In this document: piece after piece, positions 54,098 to 62,350 of the stretch
Numbering within the stretch: position 1 is the stretch's first letter
How the letters are laid out: the number at the start of each line of letters is the position of its first letter
Assembly: GCA_902630715.1 (NCBI GenBank)
Contig: CACOVO010000004.1
Span: forward strand, 1-64,000
Source: an uncultured SAR86 cluster bacterium
GTDB lineage: Bacteria > Pseudomonadota > Gammaproteobacteria > Magnimaribacterales > Magnimaribacteraceae
DNA: 64,000 nucleotides
Direction: 5' to 3'
Made by a program: the position numbers and the translations under genes
Notes under the pieces: model-generated
What the model was told of the DNA's origin: nothing
Databases searched by the model: none
Seen by the model: the letters and a program-made list of their open reading frames with translations, nothing else

Positions 54098-54536
54098 CTT
54101 TTAGTACTTCGGTTACCTTTTTGAAACTAAATCCTCTTAATATTACTTCCTCAGGCGATAATCCTTCATTTAGAAGTTCCTTAATTCTCTCTATTGCGGG
54201 CAGATCGACTCTCTCTTTGTGGGGCTTGGATTCAGTTGAAAGATGATAATTGTTTTTATCATATTTTGAATGACTTATTTCATTAGCAATGTTACACCAA
54301 GAGACAACTACCTCCTCTTTTGTTTTTGACTGACGCCAAATCTTTATCCAAAAAAGGATTTTTGATGCCTTTTGTATCTCCAAATCAACTGCGTCATCTT
54401 TCATTAAAATAGAAATTTCCTCTAAAGAATGGTTGAAACCTCTCTCCTCTAGAATAGAAATGGCTTGAGATTCCCATGTATTTATAAGATTTCTGGGACT
54501 ATTTTTAAATTCCAATTCAGACAATATTGATATCAA
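54087..54536 (-). CDS. Unrecognised helical protein (149 aa)
   Basis: No family is recognised. The sequence is helical and acidic with ATG start MISILSELEF, a Trp-rich middle KILFWIKIWRQSKTKEEVVVSWCNIANEIS and a C-terminal segment IKELLNEGLSPEEVILRGFSFKKVTEVL, which resembles a short SHOCT-like or helix-turn-helix-like tail. It heads the five-gene operon with DUF2256, DUF4345, a small membrane protein and peptidase E. Confidence 0.68.
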   Translation of the reverse strand: MISILSELEFKNSPRNLINTWESQAISILEERGFNHSLEEISILMKDDAVDLEIQKASKILFWIKIWRQSKTKEEVVVSWCNIANEISHSKYDKNNYHLSTESKPHKERVDLPAIERIKELLNEGLSPEEVILRGFSFKKVTEVLKDGT

Positions 54537-54596
54537 AGATGTTGATGAAAGAATTTTATCACCAGAACTCTTGCCATGGGTTTATTTACCAAAAAA

Positions 54597-54626
54597 ATCA
54601 CATTAATATAATTTTTACTCTATAAT
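54597..54626 (+). promoter_or_regulatory. Candidate promoter of the glycine-rich small protein gene
   Basis: ATCACA (54597-54602), an 18-base spacer and perfect TATAAT (54621-54626). A second TATAAT at 54607-54612 with TTTACC (54585-54590) overlaps it. Either would give a leader of about 125-140 bases that contains the stem-loop at 54691. Confidence 0.5.
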
Positions 54627-54690
54627 GCGCGTTTACATTTTCAATATGTAGATGCTACGTCCAGATTAATTTCTGTTTTGCTAAGAATTA

Positions 54691-54716
54691 CTAAAATAGG
54701 GGGCACTCTATTTTAG
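54691..54716 (+). promoter_or_regulatory. Perfect stem-loop in a long 5' leader
   Basis: CTAAAATAG and CTATTTTAG are exact reverse complements (9 bp) around the loop GGGGCACT. It lies 40 bases before the ATG of the glycine-rich protein and 27 bases before its AGGAG. With no T-run behind it, it is better read as an RNA control or stability element than as a terminator. Confidence 0.5.
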
Positions 54717-54756
54717 GTTATGTTTTTAGATGCTCAGACTCAACTTAGGAGTAAAT

Positions 54757-55089
54757 ATGAAAAAGTTATTAGTAATGCTTTTTGTCTTAACATCAAATCT
54801 AACATTTGCCAGTTACCACGGTGGTGGTGAATCTGATTCAAGCGGCGGCGGTGGCGGCGGATACGGAAGTGGAAGTTCTGCTGCAGGAGCCCTAGTAGGG
54901 GTTGGTTTGATTGCTTATTTCGTCATGAACAGAAGTGATGATGAGGAAGCTACAGAGTTTGCTGATCAAGATAAAATTCAAAAATTCCAGATCAATTTTA
55001 CAAAAGAAGATAATCACTTTAATTCATTTACCGAGAATGACTTTTATCAAAATGATTTCCAAGTAAATTTCAAATACTACTTAAATTAG
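54757..55089 (+). CDS. Small exported glycine-rich protein with a single membrane segment
   Basis: I choose the ATG at 54757 (110 aa), with AGGAG eight bases upstream; an ATG at 54730 would extend the signal peptide. The chain has a signal peptide (MKKLLVMLFVLTSNLTFA), a Gly/Ser-rich stretch (GGGESDSSGGGGGGYGSGSS), a membrane segment AAGALVGVGLIAYFVM and an acidic tail with repeated Asn-Asp-Phe motifs (FTENDFYQNDFQVNFKYYLN). No family is recognised. The C-terminus alternates polar and aromatic residues like a short beta segment. A terminator follows at once. Confidence 0.75.
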   Translation: MKKLLVMLFVLTSNLTFASYHGGGESDSSGGGGGGYGSGSSAAGALVGVGLIAYFVMNRSDDEEATEFADQDKIQKFQINFTKEDNHFNSFTENDFYQNDFQVNFKYYLN

Positions 55090-55092
55090 TAC

Positions 55093-55118
55093 AAAGGCCC
55101 TTCGGGGCCTTTACTTTA
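55093..55118 (+). terminator. Terminator with UUCG tetraloop
   Basis: AAAGGCCC and GGGCCTTT form an 8-bp stem with a stable TTCG loop at 55093-55112. The T-run behind it is broken (TTTACTTTAT). It lies three bases after the glycine-rich gene stop and 19 bases before the photolyase start. Confidence 0.8.
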
Positions 55119-55131
55119 TCTAGAAAAGAAA

Positions 55132-56616
55132 ATGTCTACATTCATATTACTTGGAAATCAGCTTTTTGAGCCGAAGTATTTAAAAGAGCATGAATGTACT
55201 GATGTTTTCATGGCCGAAGACTTCGGTTTATGTACATTTGTAAAACATCACAAACTGAAGCTCTATTTTTTTCTCACTTCAATGCGTGAATACAGAGATG
55301 AGCTTGAAAAAAAAGGGATAAAAGTTCATTACTATGATCTTAATTGCAGGAAGTCCAATGAAACTTATATTCAATGTTTGAAAGAATTTATTAAAAAGAA
55401 GGGCCTGGAAGAAATTAATATATTTGAAATCGAAGACAAGCCTGTAGAAAAAGAAATACATGCCTTAGCTAATGATGGCATATCAATCAAAGAGCATAAA
55501 AGTCCAATGTTCTTGTTTCCGAGGGAGACTTTTGAACAATTTCATGATGGAAAAAAGATCTTCAGAATGGCGTCTTTTTATAAATTTGCACGAAAGCAAC
55601 TAAACATACTTATTGAAAATGACGAAGAGCCTCTGGGTGGAAAATGGTCATTCGATGAAGAGAACAGAAAAAAGATACCTAAAGGTTTAGAGCTACCAAA
55701 ATTGCCTTCTTTCGATCAGTCCATTCATCATCAAGAAGTGGTTGATTTGATAGAAAAGTACTTCAAAGATCATCCAGGAGTGCTTGAAAAAATATGGTTC
55801 CCAACAAAGAGGAAAGAAGCACATAAAGCTTTGTCTCTTTTCTTAAAGGAAAGAATTGAGAATTTTGGAATTTACGAGGATGCGATGCTGGAAAAAGAAA
55901 ATTTCTTGTTCCATAGTGCGTTAAGCCCCCTTCTAAACATTGGCCTGATTACGCCAAAAGAAATTATAGAGAGTGCATTGAAGGTTTTTAAAGAGAATGA
56001 TGTTCCTTTAAATTCTGTTGAAGGTTTCATAAGGCAAGTAATAGGATGGCGAGAATTCATAAGAGGAATATATCAAGTGAAGGGAGATTTTCAAAAAAAG
56101 GCAAATTTCTGGGGTCACAAAAAAAAACTGACTGATAGCTGGTATGAAGGCAACACAGGAATCGTCCCTCTCGATGATTGCATCAAAACAACTTTAAAGG
56201 ATGGTTATCATCATCACATTCCTAGACTGATGGTGATAAGTAATATCATGAATATGTGTGAAATTGATCCTGATGAAATTTATAAGTGGTTCATGGAAAT
56301 GTACATTGACTCATCAGATTGGGTAATGATTCCAAATGTCTACGGAATGGCAACTTATTCAGATGGAGGCTTAATGTCTACTAAGCCCTATACTTGTGGT
56401 TCTAACTATTTCATAAAAATGTCCAATTATAAAAGGGGTGAATGGTGCGATATAGTTGATGGTCTGTATTGGCGTTTCACGGACAAACATAGATCCTTTT
56501 ATGAAAAAAATGCACGTATGGGCTTTATGACTCGTACTTTAGATAGAATGGATCCCAACAGAAAAAAAATGATTTTCAAAGAGGCTAACAAATTTATAAA
56601 AAATAATACTCACTAA
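55132..56616 (+). CDS. Photolyase-related protein, (6-4)/FeS-BCP family, with shortened cluster loop
   Basis: The 494-aa flavoprotein belongs to the deoxyribodipyrimidine photolyase-related group (PhrB-like). An N-terminal antenna domain (about 1-135) is followed by the FAD domain: FPTKRKEAHKALSLFLKERIENFGIYEDAML, SALSPLLNIGLITPKEI, FIRQVIGWREFIRGIY, HHHIPRLMVISNIMNM and DWVMIPNVYGMATYSDGG. Cys350 is kept, but the segment that normally holds three more cluster ligands (CxxC and a later C) is short here: KMSNYKRGEWCDIVDGLYW has a single Cys, Cys439. Light-driven repair of DNA lesions is the likely role; a standard [4Fe-4S] cluster is doubtful. AGAAAAGAAA precedes the ATG. Confidence 0.9.
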   Translation: MSTFILLGNQLFEPKYLKEHECTDVFMAEDFGLCTFVKHHKLKLYFFLTSMREYRDELEKKGIKVHYYDLNCRKSNETYIQCLKEFIKKKGLEEINIFEIEDKPVEKEIHALANDGISIKEHKSPMFLFPRETFEQFHDGKKIFRMASFYKFARKQLNILIENDEEPLGGKWSFDEENRKKIPKGLELPKLPSFDQSIHHQEVVDLIEKYFKDHPGVLEKIWFPTKRKEAHKALSLFLKERIENFGIYEDAMLEKENFLFHSALSPLLNIGLITPKEIIESALKVFKENDVPLNSVEGFIRQVIGWREFIRGIYQVKGDFQKKANFWGHKKKLTDSWYEGNTGIVPLDDCIKTTLKDGYHHHIPRLMVISNIMNMCEIDPDEIYKWFMEMYIDSSDWVMIPNVYGMATYSDGGLMSTKPYTCGSNYFIKMSNYKRGEWCDIVDGLYWRFTDKHRSFYEKNARMGFMTRTLDRMDPNRKKMIFKEANKFIKNNTH

Positions 56617-56632
56617 ATCAGAGGAAGGAAAA

Positions 56633-56887
56633 ATGAAAAAATTACTAATCATGTTTTTAATAATAACAAGTACTCACAGTTTCTCGGAGGATGGCATGAC
56701 CGTGGGAGATCTAACAGTTGAGCAGCTTACCGAAATTGTTAGGACCATCCTGCAAGAGAGCTTACAAAAATGCCTCGTCACTGGATCTATGAAAGGCAGA
56801 GCAAAAGTAAATCTAGCTGTAGTGGGATCAGTTGAAGCAAAGATGGAATGTAATTTCGATCAAGAATTAGAAGAAATTCAGGAATAA
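56633..56887 (+). CDS. Small exported protein (84 aa), unrecognised
   Basis: Signal peptide MKKLLIMFLIITSTHSFS, then an acidic helical segment and two cysteines (Cys47 in LQKCLVTG and Cys73 in KMECNFD) that could form a disulfide across a short beta unit (KGRAKVNLAVVGSVEAKMEC). GGAAGG lies six bases before the ATG. It follows the photolyase gene by 16 bases and ends two bases before a convergent gene. No family is recognised. Confidence 0.7.
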   Translation: MKKLLIMFLIITSTHSFSEDGMTVGDLTVEQLTEIVRTILQESLQKCLVTGSMKGRAKVNLAVVGSVEAKMECNFDQELEEIQE

Positions 56888-56889
56888 TT

Positions 56890-57567
56890 TCATCTTATTC
56901 TTGAAACTAAAATCCAAAGATATCTTAAAGACAAAAAACTTGTTAGCGCGCCTATCACATATGTAAACGCTGCTGCCCTCAAGACATCTCTGCACTGTGC
57001 ATGATAAGCTTCGGGTATCTTTTCTTCCAATATAGGCATTGCCCTTTTGAAGCTCGCATCCATTTCCACATCTAATGTCATGAAATGAATAAATACATTC
57101 AATAAAATCGATATTAAGGCAATACCTACAAAAATCTTTATAAGTCCTAAAAAACCTGTAGCTAAAACAATTGGAAGACCGCTATAGAGAATAAGTCCTC
57201 CAACTTTTGAAATCCATTGAGTTTTTTCAACTATTTCGGTTCTCCTCATCAAAGGGCCATAGCTTTCTTTATGCTGTATGGCGTGACTTATCTCATGACA
57301 TACTATTGCCAAAGAAGTTAAACTTTTCTTATCTAACCTCCCCTCTAAAACCCTTACAGTTTTATCCCTTAAATCGTAATGGTCTCCTAGATTTGTTTCC
57401 TCAATTTTTACCTCTTCAAGTTCATTTTCTTGTAATAATATTTTTCCAAATTCCCTTGCATTAAAGGGCATCTGCAACATTTCTTTATCGTTTCTATTCA
57501 ATGATAAAGATAGCCAAGCCTTGGGTAGTAAAAAGAAAAATAAAAAAAATATTATCGCAAAAGCCAT
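56890..57567 (-). CDS. YugP-like membrane zinc metallopeptidase
   Basis: The 225-aa protein has an N-terminal membrane segment, GDHYDLRDKTVRV, the zinc motif CHEISHAIQH (HExxH at about 91-95) and two or three further membrane segments, then TLDVEMDASFKRAMPILEE. This is the pattern of the neutral zinc metallopeptidase family typified by YugP. Its substrate is unknown; it probably cleaves membrane proteins. It stands alone on the minus strand and has no obvious ribosome-binding site. Confidence 0.9.
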   Translation of the reverse strand: MAFAIIFFLFFFLLPKAWLSLSLNRNDKEMLQMPFNAREFGKILLQENELEEVKIEETNLGDHYDLRDKTVRVLEGRLDKKSLTSLAIVCHEISHAIQHKESYGPLMRRTEIVEKTQWISKVGGLILYSGLPIVLATGFLGLIKIFVGIALISILLNVFIHFMTLDVEMDASFKRAMPILEEKIPEAYHAQCRDVLRAAAFTYVIGALTSFLSLRYLWILVSRIR

Positions 57568-57667
57568 AGGTCTATTTTAAATTGATTTAGAGTTTTATTT
57601 CACTTAAGAGATAAAAATATGCCCATTTATAGTAAAATTCACGGCTTTTTTAATATAAGATCATCTT

Positions 57668-58993
57668 ATGAGCATAGAACAAGAACAGGAATTTGATTAC
57701 AGAAATATATCTAATGCTGAAATCAAAGCAAAGTGGGGTCTCCCGGATGACATAGATCCTAACGAGGTTGAGATTGAAAAAATAAACCCAGCGAATAATG
57801 ATTGGTTTGGAAAAAACCTTGATCCAATCGTTTTCAAAAGATTAAGAGAGGAAAGTCCAGTTCACTATACTGAAGACAGCCAGGTTGGTCCTTATTGGTC
57901 CATTGCTAAGTATGAAGATGTCAAAGCCATCGACATGGATCACAAAAGGTTTTCTTCGGATATTATGAATGGAGGCATTAGGTTAGGTGGGCAGCCAATG
58001 TCAGAACCACCAGACGCTATCTTCCATCTACCTATGTTTATCATGCAGGATCAACCAAAACATACTGGACAAAGAAAAACCGTAGCTCCAATGTTCACTC
58101 CTGCTCACTTGGCAAATTTCGATGACCTTATTCGTAGGAGAACGAGAAAAGTGCTTGATGATTTGCCCCATGACGAGACCTTTAATTGGGTAGATAAAGT
58201 TTCGATTGAGCTTACTAGTAGAATGTTAGCAACACTGTTTGATGTTCCTCAGGAAGATAGACTTAAACTGATACATTGGTCCGACACGGTAGAGAGAATT
58301 TCTGACCCGGCTTTTTTTGATACTCCTGAAGAGGGTTTCCAAGAATTATGGAAATGTTTTGAATATTTCAATGGAATATGGGAGCAACGAAAAGCTGATG
58401 GTGGCGAAGGAAATGACCTTATTTCTATGTTGGCTAGGGGTGAAGATACTAAAAATATGACTCCTAATGAGTTTCTTGGAAATGTAATTTTATTGATAGT
58501 TGCTGGAAATGATACAACAAGAAATTCCATGAGCGCAGGAATAAAGGCTTTCAATAAATATCCTGAGGAGCTTGAGAAAGTTAAATCTAATAAAGAGCTT
58601 ATTGGAAATATGGTCTCTGAAATTATTAGATGGCAAAGCCCCGTTGGACATATGGCAAGAACAGCCATGGAAGATGTAGAAATCGGCGGAAAACTAATTA
58701 AGAAATGGGATAAGGTTGCTATCTGGTATACCTCTGCGAATAGAGATCATGATAAGTTCCTAGATCCTGATCGTTTGAATATTGAAAGAGAAGATGCTAG
58801 ACAGCATATATCCTTTGGCTTTGGAATTCATAGGTGTTTAGGAAATAGACTCGCAGATTTACAATTAAAAATTCTATGGGAGGAAATTCTTGAACGTTTT
58901 TCTTTTATAGAGGTTGATGGAGACACTCAATATCTCAATTCAAGCTTTATAAGAGGCATCACAGAATTACCCGTTAGAGTACATCCAAAGTAA
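57668..58993 (+). CDS. Cytochrome P450, CYP153-like
   Basis: The 441-aa soluble P450 has the I-helix AGNDTT at 279-284, the ExxR pair Glu318/Arg321 (SEIIRW) and the heme loop FGFGIHRCLGNRLADLQ with Cys390. GNDTTRNSM, the HMARTAMEDVEIGG region, IWYTSANRD and ARQHISFGFGIHRC match CYP153, a group of terminal alkane and fatty-acid hydroxylases that use ferredoxin partners. No ferredoxin or reductase gene is beside it. A short chain to medium-chain alkane or fatty-acid substrate is the best guess. An iron-import operon follows 43 bases downstream under its own Fur-box promoter. Confidence 0.92.
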   Translation: MSIEQEQEFDYRNISNAEIKAKWGLPDDIDPNEVEIEKINPANNDWFGKNLDPIVFKRLREESPVHYTEDSQVGPYWSIAKYEDVKAIDMDHKRFSSDIMNGGIRLGGQPMSEPPDAIFHLPMFIMQDQPKHTGQRKTVAPMFTPAHLANFDDLIRRRTRKVLDDLPHDETFNWVDKVSIELTSRMLATLFDVPQEDRLKLIHWSDTVERISDPAFFDTPEEGFQELWKCFEYFNGIWEQRKADGGEGNDLISMLARGEDTKNMTPNEFLGNVILLIVAGNDTTRNSMSAGIKAFNKYPEELEKVKSNKELIGNMVSEIIRWQSPVGHMARTAMEDVEIGGKLIKKWDKVAIWYTSANRDHDKFLDPDRLNIEREDARQHISFGFGIHRCLGNRLADLQLKILWEEILERFSFIEVDGDTQYLNSSFIRGITELPVRVHPK

Positions 58994-59000
58994 GATATAG

Positions 59001-59028
59001 TTGAGAATCGTTCTCAATAAAGTAAAAT
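59001..59028 (+). promoter_or_regulatory. Fur box and promoter of the ferric iron importer operon
   Basis: TTGAGAATCGTTCTCAA (59001-59017) is a perfect palindrome with 7-base arms around TCG and matches Fur-box sequences of gammaproteobacteria. It overlaps a -35 TTGAGA (59001-59006), which is followed by a 16-base spacer and TAAAAT (59023-59028). The ATG lies eight bases beyond the -10, so the transcript would be leaderless or nearly so. Fur with iron bound would block the promoter. Confidence 0.85.
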
Positions 59029-59035
59029 TCCCTTC

Positions 59036-60055
59036 ATGAGAAAACTTCAACTAATATTAATTTTATTTCTTTTTGGGCAAGTCGCTTCAGCTAGCGAAGT
59101 CAATGTCTACACCTCTAGGCACTACGATTCTGATGATGCTCTATATGAAGAATTTACTGCAGAGACAGGTATTCAAGTAAATATAATTTCAGGAAAAGGT
59201 AGCGCATTATTAGAAAGATTGAAAGCTGAAGGCGATAACTCACCTGCGGACATATTTTTTACCGTCGATGCAGGGAATCTTTGGAGAGTGCAAAAGGAAA
59301 ACCTTTTTCAAAGCATTTCTTCTAAAAAGGTACTGGATGTTGTTCCTTCTAACCTAAGAGGCCCTAACGACGAATGGACTGCAATCGCTAAAAGGGCTCG
59401 GGTCATTTTTTATAACCCAAAGAATGTCAGTGCAGATGAAATCCTAGATCTGTCATATGAAGATCTTGCTGATTCAAACTGGAAAGGCAGGATTGTGATT
59501 AGAAGCTCAAGCAATATGTACAACCAATCTCTAGTCGCTTCTTTGATTGCAAATTTAGGTGAGGAAAAAACCGAATCTTGGGCTAAAAAATTAGTTAGTA
59601 ATTTTGCGAGAACTCCACAGGGAAATGATAGATCTCAAATTATTGCCGTTGCAAATGGAGAAGCTGACATAGCAGTTGCAAATAGTTACTACATCGGAAT
59701 TATGCTGTCAGGTGCTGCTGGCGAAGAACAGTTAAACGCAGCAAAAAAAGTCAAAATGCTATTCCCAAATCAAGATGATAGAGGAGCGCATATCAATATA
59801 AGTGGTGCAGGAATATTAAAGAATGCTCCGAATCCTGAAAATGCAAATCTATTCCTAGAATTTCTTTTGTCAAAGAAAGTACAAAAATCAATGGTTGATA
59901 ATTCATTTGAATATCCAATTCTTAAAGGAATTTTACCCAGTGATGAGATAGCTAGCTTTGGTCTAAACTTTAAACAAGATCAGACTTCAGTAAAAGACTT
60001 TGGTGAACTTAATCCTGCAGCGGTAAGGCTGATGGATAGATCCGGTTGGAAATAA
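59036..60055 (+). CDS. Ferric iron ABC transporter, periplasmic binding protein (FbpA/FutA-like)
   Basis: The 339-aa protein has a signal peptide ending ASA and begins SEVNVYTSRHYDSDD, as FutA-type iron-binding proteins do. The tyrosine pair Tyr218/Tyr219 in VANSYYIGIM is the usual Fe(III) ligand set, along with upstream Tyr and His residues. It carries Fe(III) across the periplasm to the permease encoded next. Expression is predicted to be iron-repressed through the Fur box. No Shine-Dalgarno is visible. Confidence 0.93.
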   Translation: MRKLQLILILFLFGQVASASEVNVYTSRHYDSDDALYEEFTAETGIQVNIISGKGSALLERLKAEGDNSPADIFFTVDAGNLWRVQKENLFQSISSKKVLDVVPSNLRGPNDEWTAIAKRARVIFYNPKNVSADEILDLSYEDLADSNWKGRIVIRSSSNMYNQSLVASLIANLGEEKTESWAKKLVSNFARTPQGNDRSQIIAVANGEADIAVANSYYIGIMLSGAAGEEQLNAAKKVKMLFPNQDDRGAHINISGAGILKNAPNPENANLFLEFLLSKKVQKSMVDNSFEYPILKGILPSDEIASFGLNFKQDQTSVKDFGELNPAAVRLMDRSGWK

Positions 60056-60095
60056 TTTTTACTTAGTTTAAGCTGAAAATAAACTAGGCTTTAAA

Positions 60096-61706
60096 TTGAA
60101 TAATTTTTCCCTATGGAAATTTTCTCCACTGGCAGTATTGCTGATTTTTACTGCTCCACTGGCTATAGTTCTCTCAAGCCTATTTGGGCAATATACAGAA
60201 AATTGGTCTCATTTATATGAGTTCGTTCTATTAGATTATGTAAGTTCTTCGTTTTTTTTGGTAATTGGAGTTACGGTTATTGTCCTCATTGTTGGTACTT
60301 TGACTGCTTGGATAGTTACTAATTATAATTTTTTTGGTAAGGGATTTTTTGAATGGGCGTTGATACTGCCTCTTGCTATTCCTCCCTACATTCTTGCATA
60401 TACTTTTACAGGCCTGTTTGACACTTATGGGGATGCAAACAATCTTGTAAGATCGCTTTTCAATCTTGATGATCGGGTGACTGTATTTCCAAATATTAGA
60501 AATATTTATGGTGCCATAATTGTTTTTGGCTTCACACTTTATCCATATGTTTATTTAGTCTGCAGAAGTGCTTTCATAAATCAGTCTAAGTCTATGAAAG
60601 AAGCTGGAAAACTTTTAGGACTTAATGAATCTCAGGTTTTTTTTCGCCTAGGCATACCACTCATCAGGCCAGCACTCATAGGTGGTTTAATGCTGGTAAT
60701 AATGGAAACATTATCTGATTTTGGTGCAGTTGATCATTTTGCCGTGCAAACTTTCACAACTGGTATTTTTAGGACATGGTACGGTCTCTATGACATACAA
60801 ACAGCGATGCAACTGGCCTCCCTACTCCTTATCACAGTTGGAGTTTTTTACATGATTGAGAGGAATTCAAGAAGTGGTATCTATTCATCGAGTAATTCTA
60901 CCTTTTCACCAAACTACGAAATTCAATTGAAAGGCACAAAATCCTCTCTAGCCTTCCTCATTTGCTTTACCCCAATTTTTATAGGTTTTCTTTTACCAAT
61001 AATAGAGCTTATCTTATGGGCATTCGAGGTAAATTTAGCTTTCTTCAGTAAGAAGTTTATTGAAAATTCGCTAAATACTATCGGATTGTCTATTCTGACG
61101 GGACTTATTTGTGCTTTCCTAGCGTTGTTCATAAATTTTTCCGTAAGATTAGAACCCAAATCAGTGATCAAAAGGATGAGCTCATTATTGTCTATAGGGT
61201 ATGCAGTTCCTGGATTAATCCTTGCAGTGGGAATGGTTCAACTCCTAATTTATCTCGATTCATTTACTACGAAAATTGATATTGTTTTAACAGGTTCACT
61301 CGTTGGACTAGTGACTGCTTACGTGATCAAGACTTATGCTCTTGCAAATTCGTCTATCGAGTCAGGTTACGAGAGAATAAGTTTCTCAATTGATGATTCT
61401 TCGAAATTACTTGGATCAAATGGCTGGAGCATGCTGAGCAGAATCCACGCGCCTTTATTAAAGACGAGCATTCTTACCTCAGTTCTATTGGTTATGTCAG
61501 ATGTAGTTAAAGAGCTGCCAGCCACATTGATTCTTAGGCCTTTTAATTTTGAAACTTTGGCAGTTTCTACATATATCTATGCTTCTGAAGAAAGAATGCT
61601 GCAAGCGGCAGCGCCTGCTATTGCTATTGTACTTGTTGGTTTGATACCAATAATTTTGCTTTCGAAAATGATAAGATCATCCAGGATGGTACAAAAAAAT
61701 GTCTAA
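60096..61706 (+). CDS. Ferric iron ABC transporter permease (FbpB-like)
   Basis: The 536-aa inner-membrane protein is a fused double permease with about 12 membrane segments. It has two binding-protein-dependent transport modules (about 55-250 and 320-525), each with an EAA-type loop (EAGKLLGLNESQVFFRLGIPLIRPAL; DSSKLLGSNGWSMLSRIHAPLLKTSIL). Translation begins at TTG (60096) with AGG seven bases upstream. No in-frame ATG is available before the first membrane segment. It lies 40 bases after the binding protein and overlaps the ATPase gene by eight bases. Confidence 0.92.
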   Translation: MNNFSLWKFSPLAVLLIFTAPLAIVLSSLFGQYTENWSHLYEFVLLDYVSSSFFLVIGVTVIVLIVGTLTAWIVTNYNFFGKGFFEWALILPLAIPPYILAYTFTGLFDTYGDANNLVRSLFNLDDRVTVFPNIRNIYGAIIVFGFTLYPYVYLVCRSAFINQSKSMKEAGKLLGLNESQVFFRLGIPLIRPALIGGLMLVIMETLSDFGAVDHFAVQTFTTGIFRTWYGLYDIQTAMQLASLLLITVGVFYMIERNSRSGIYSSSNSTFSPNYEIQLKGTKSSLAFLICFTPIFIGFLLPIIELILWAFEVNLAFFSKKFIENSLNTIGLSILTGLICAFLALFINFSVRLEPKSVIKRMSSLLSIGYAVPGLILAVGMVQLLIYLDSFTTKIDIVLTGSLVGLVTAYVIKTYALANSSIESGYERISFSIDDSSKLLGSNGWSMLSRIHAPLLKTSILTSVLLVMSDVVKELPATLILRPFNFETLAVSTYIYASEERMLQAAAPAIAIVLVGLIPIILLSKMIRSSRMVQKNV

Positions 61707-62349
61707 GCCTGTTCTTGAAATCCAAACATTAAGTTTTTCTTATAAACCAGACAAACTCTGCCTTGATAATGTAAATATTAAGATTGAGGAAGGAGAAAAA
61801 GTTTCTATATTAGGTCCTTCTGGTTGCGGCAAGAGCACCCTATTGAGGTTAATAGCAGGATTTGAGAAACCTCAAAAAGGGATTATTAAACTTGATGATC
61901 AGGAAGTATTTGCTGAGAACAAATTCCTACCACCACACAAAAGAAATGTCGGGCTAGTTGTCCAAGAGAAGGCATTATTTCCTCACCTTTCTATTGCTGA
62001 AAATATTGGATTTGGTGTAAGAAAAAGTCCTCACAAAAAAGTCATTGTTAATGAGTTATTAGAGCTTTTTAGAATAGAAGACTTGAAAAGCAAATATCCC
62101 CATGAAATTTCTGGAGGAGAACAACAAAGAGTGGCATTCGCTAGATCTATGGCTCCTAGTCCTAAATTTTTGATGTTGGATGAACCCTTTAGTGCTTTAG
62201 ACGAAAAACTGAAAGAGACTCTTTATAATGACCTTTTGGAAATTTTTTTGAAGAAAAATTTTTCTGTGCTACTTGTTACCCATGATGAAAATGAAGCTAA
62301 GATCATGACCGATAAACAAATTAAAATTTTAGATGGGAGGCTCTCTTAG
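61699..62349 (+). CDS. Ferric iron ABC transporter ATP-binding protein (short FbpC-like)
   Basis: The 216-aa ATPase has Walker A GPSGCGKST at 39-47, Q-loop Gln89, signature SGGEQQR at 138-144, Walker B FLMLDEP at 157-163 and the switch His in VTHDENEA. It powers the permease encoded just upstream. It lacks the C-terminal TOBE domain of the standard 350-aa FbpC, ending right after the catalytic domain at LDGRLS. The start overlaps the permease gene, as expected for coupled subunits. Confidence 0.92.
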   Translation: MSKPVLEIQTLSFSYKPDKLCLDNVNIKIEEGEKVSILGPSGCGKSTLLRLIAGFEKPQKGIIKLDDQEVFAENKFLPPHKRNVGLVVQEKALFPHLSIAENIGFGVRKSPHKKVIVNELLELFRIEDLKSKYPHEISGGEQQRVAFARSMAPSPKFLMLDEPFSALDEKLKETLYNDLLEIFLKKNFSVLLVTHDENEAKIMTDKQIKILDGRLS

Positions 62350-62350
62350 T

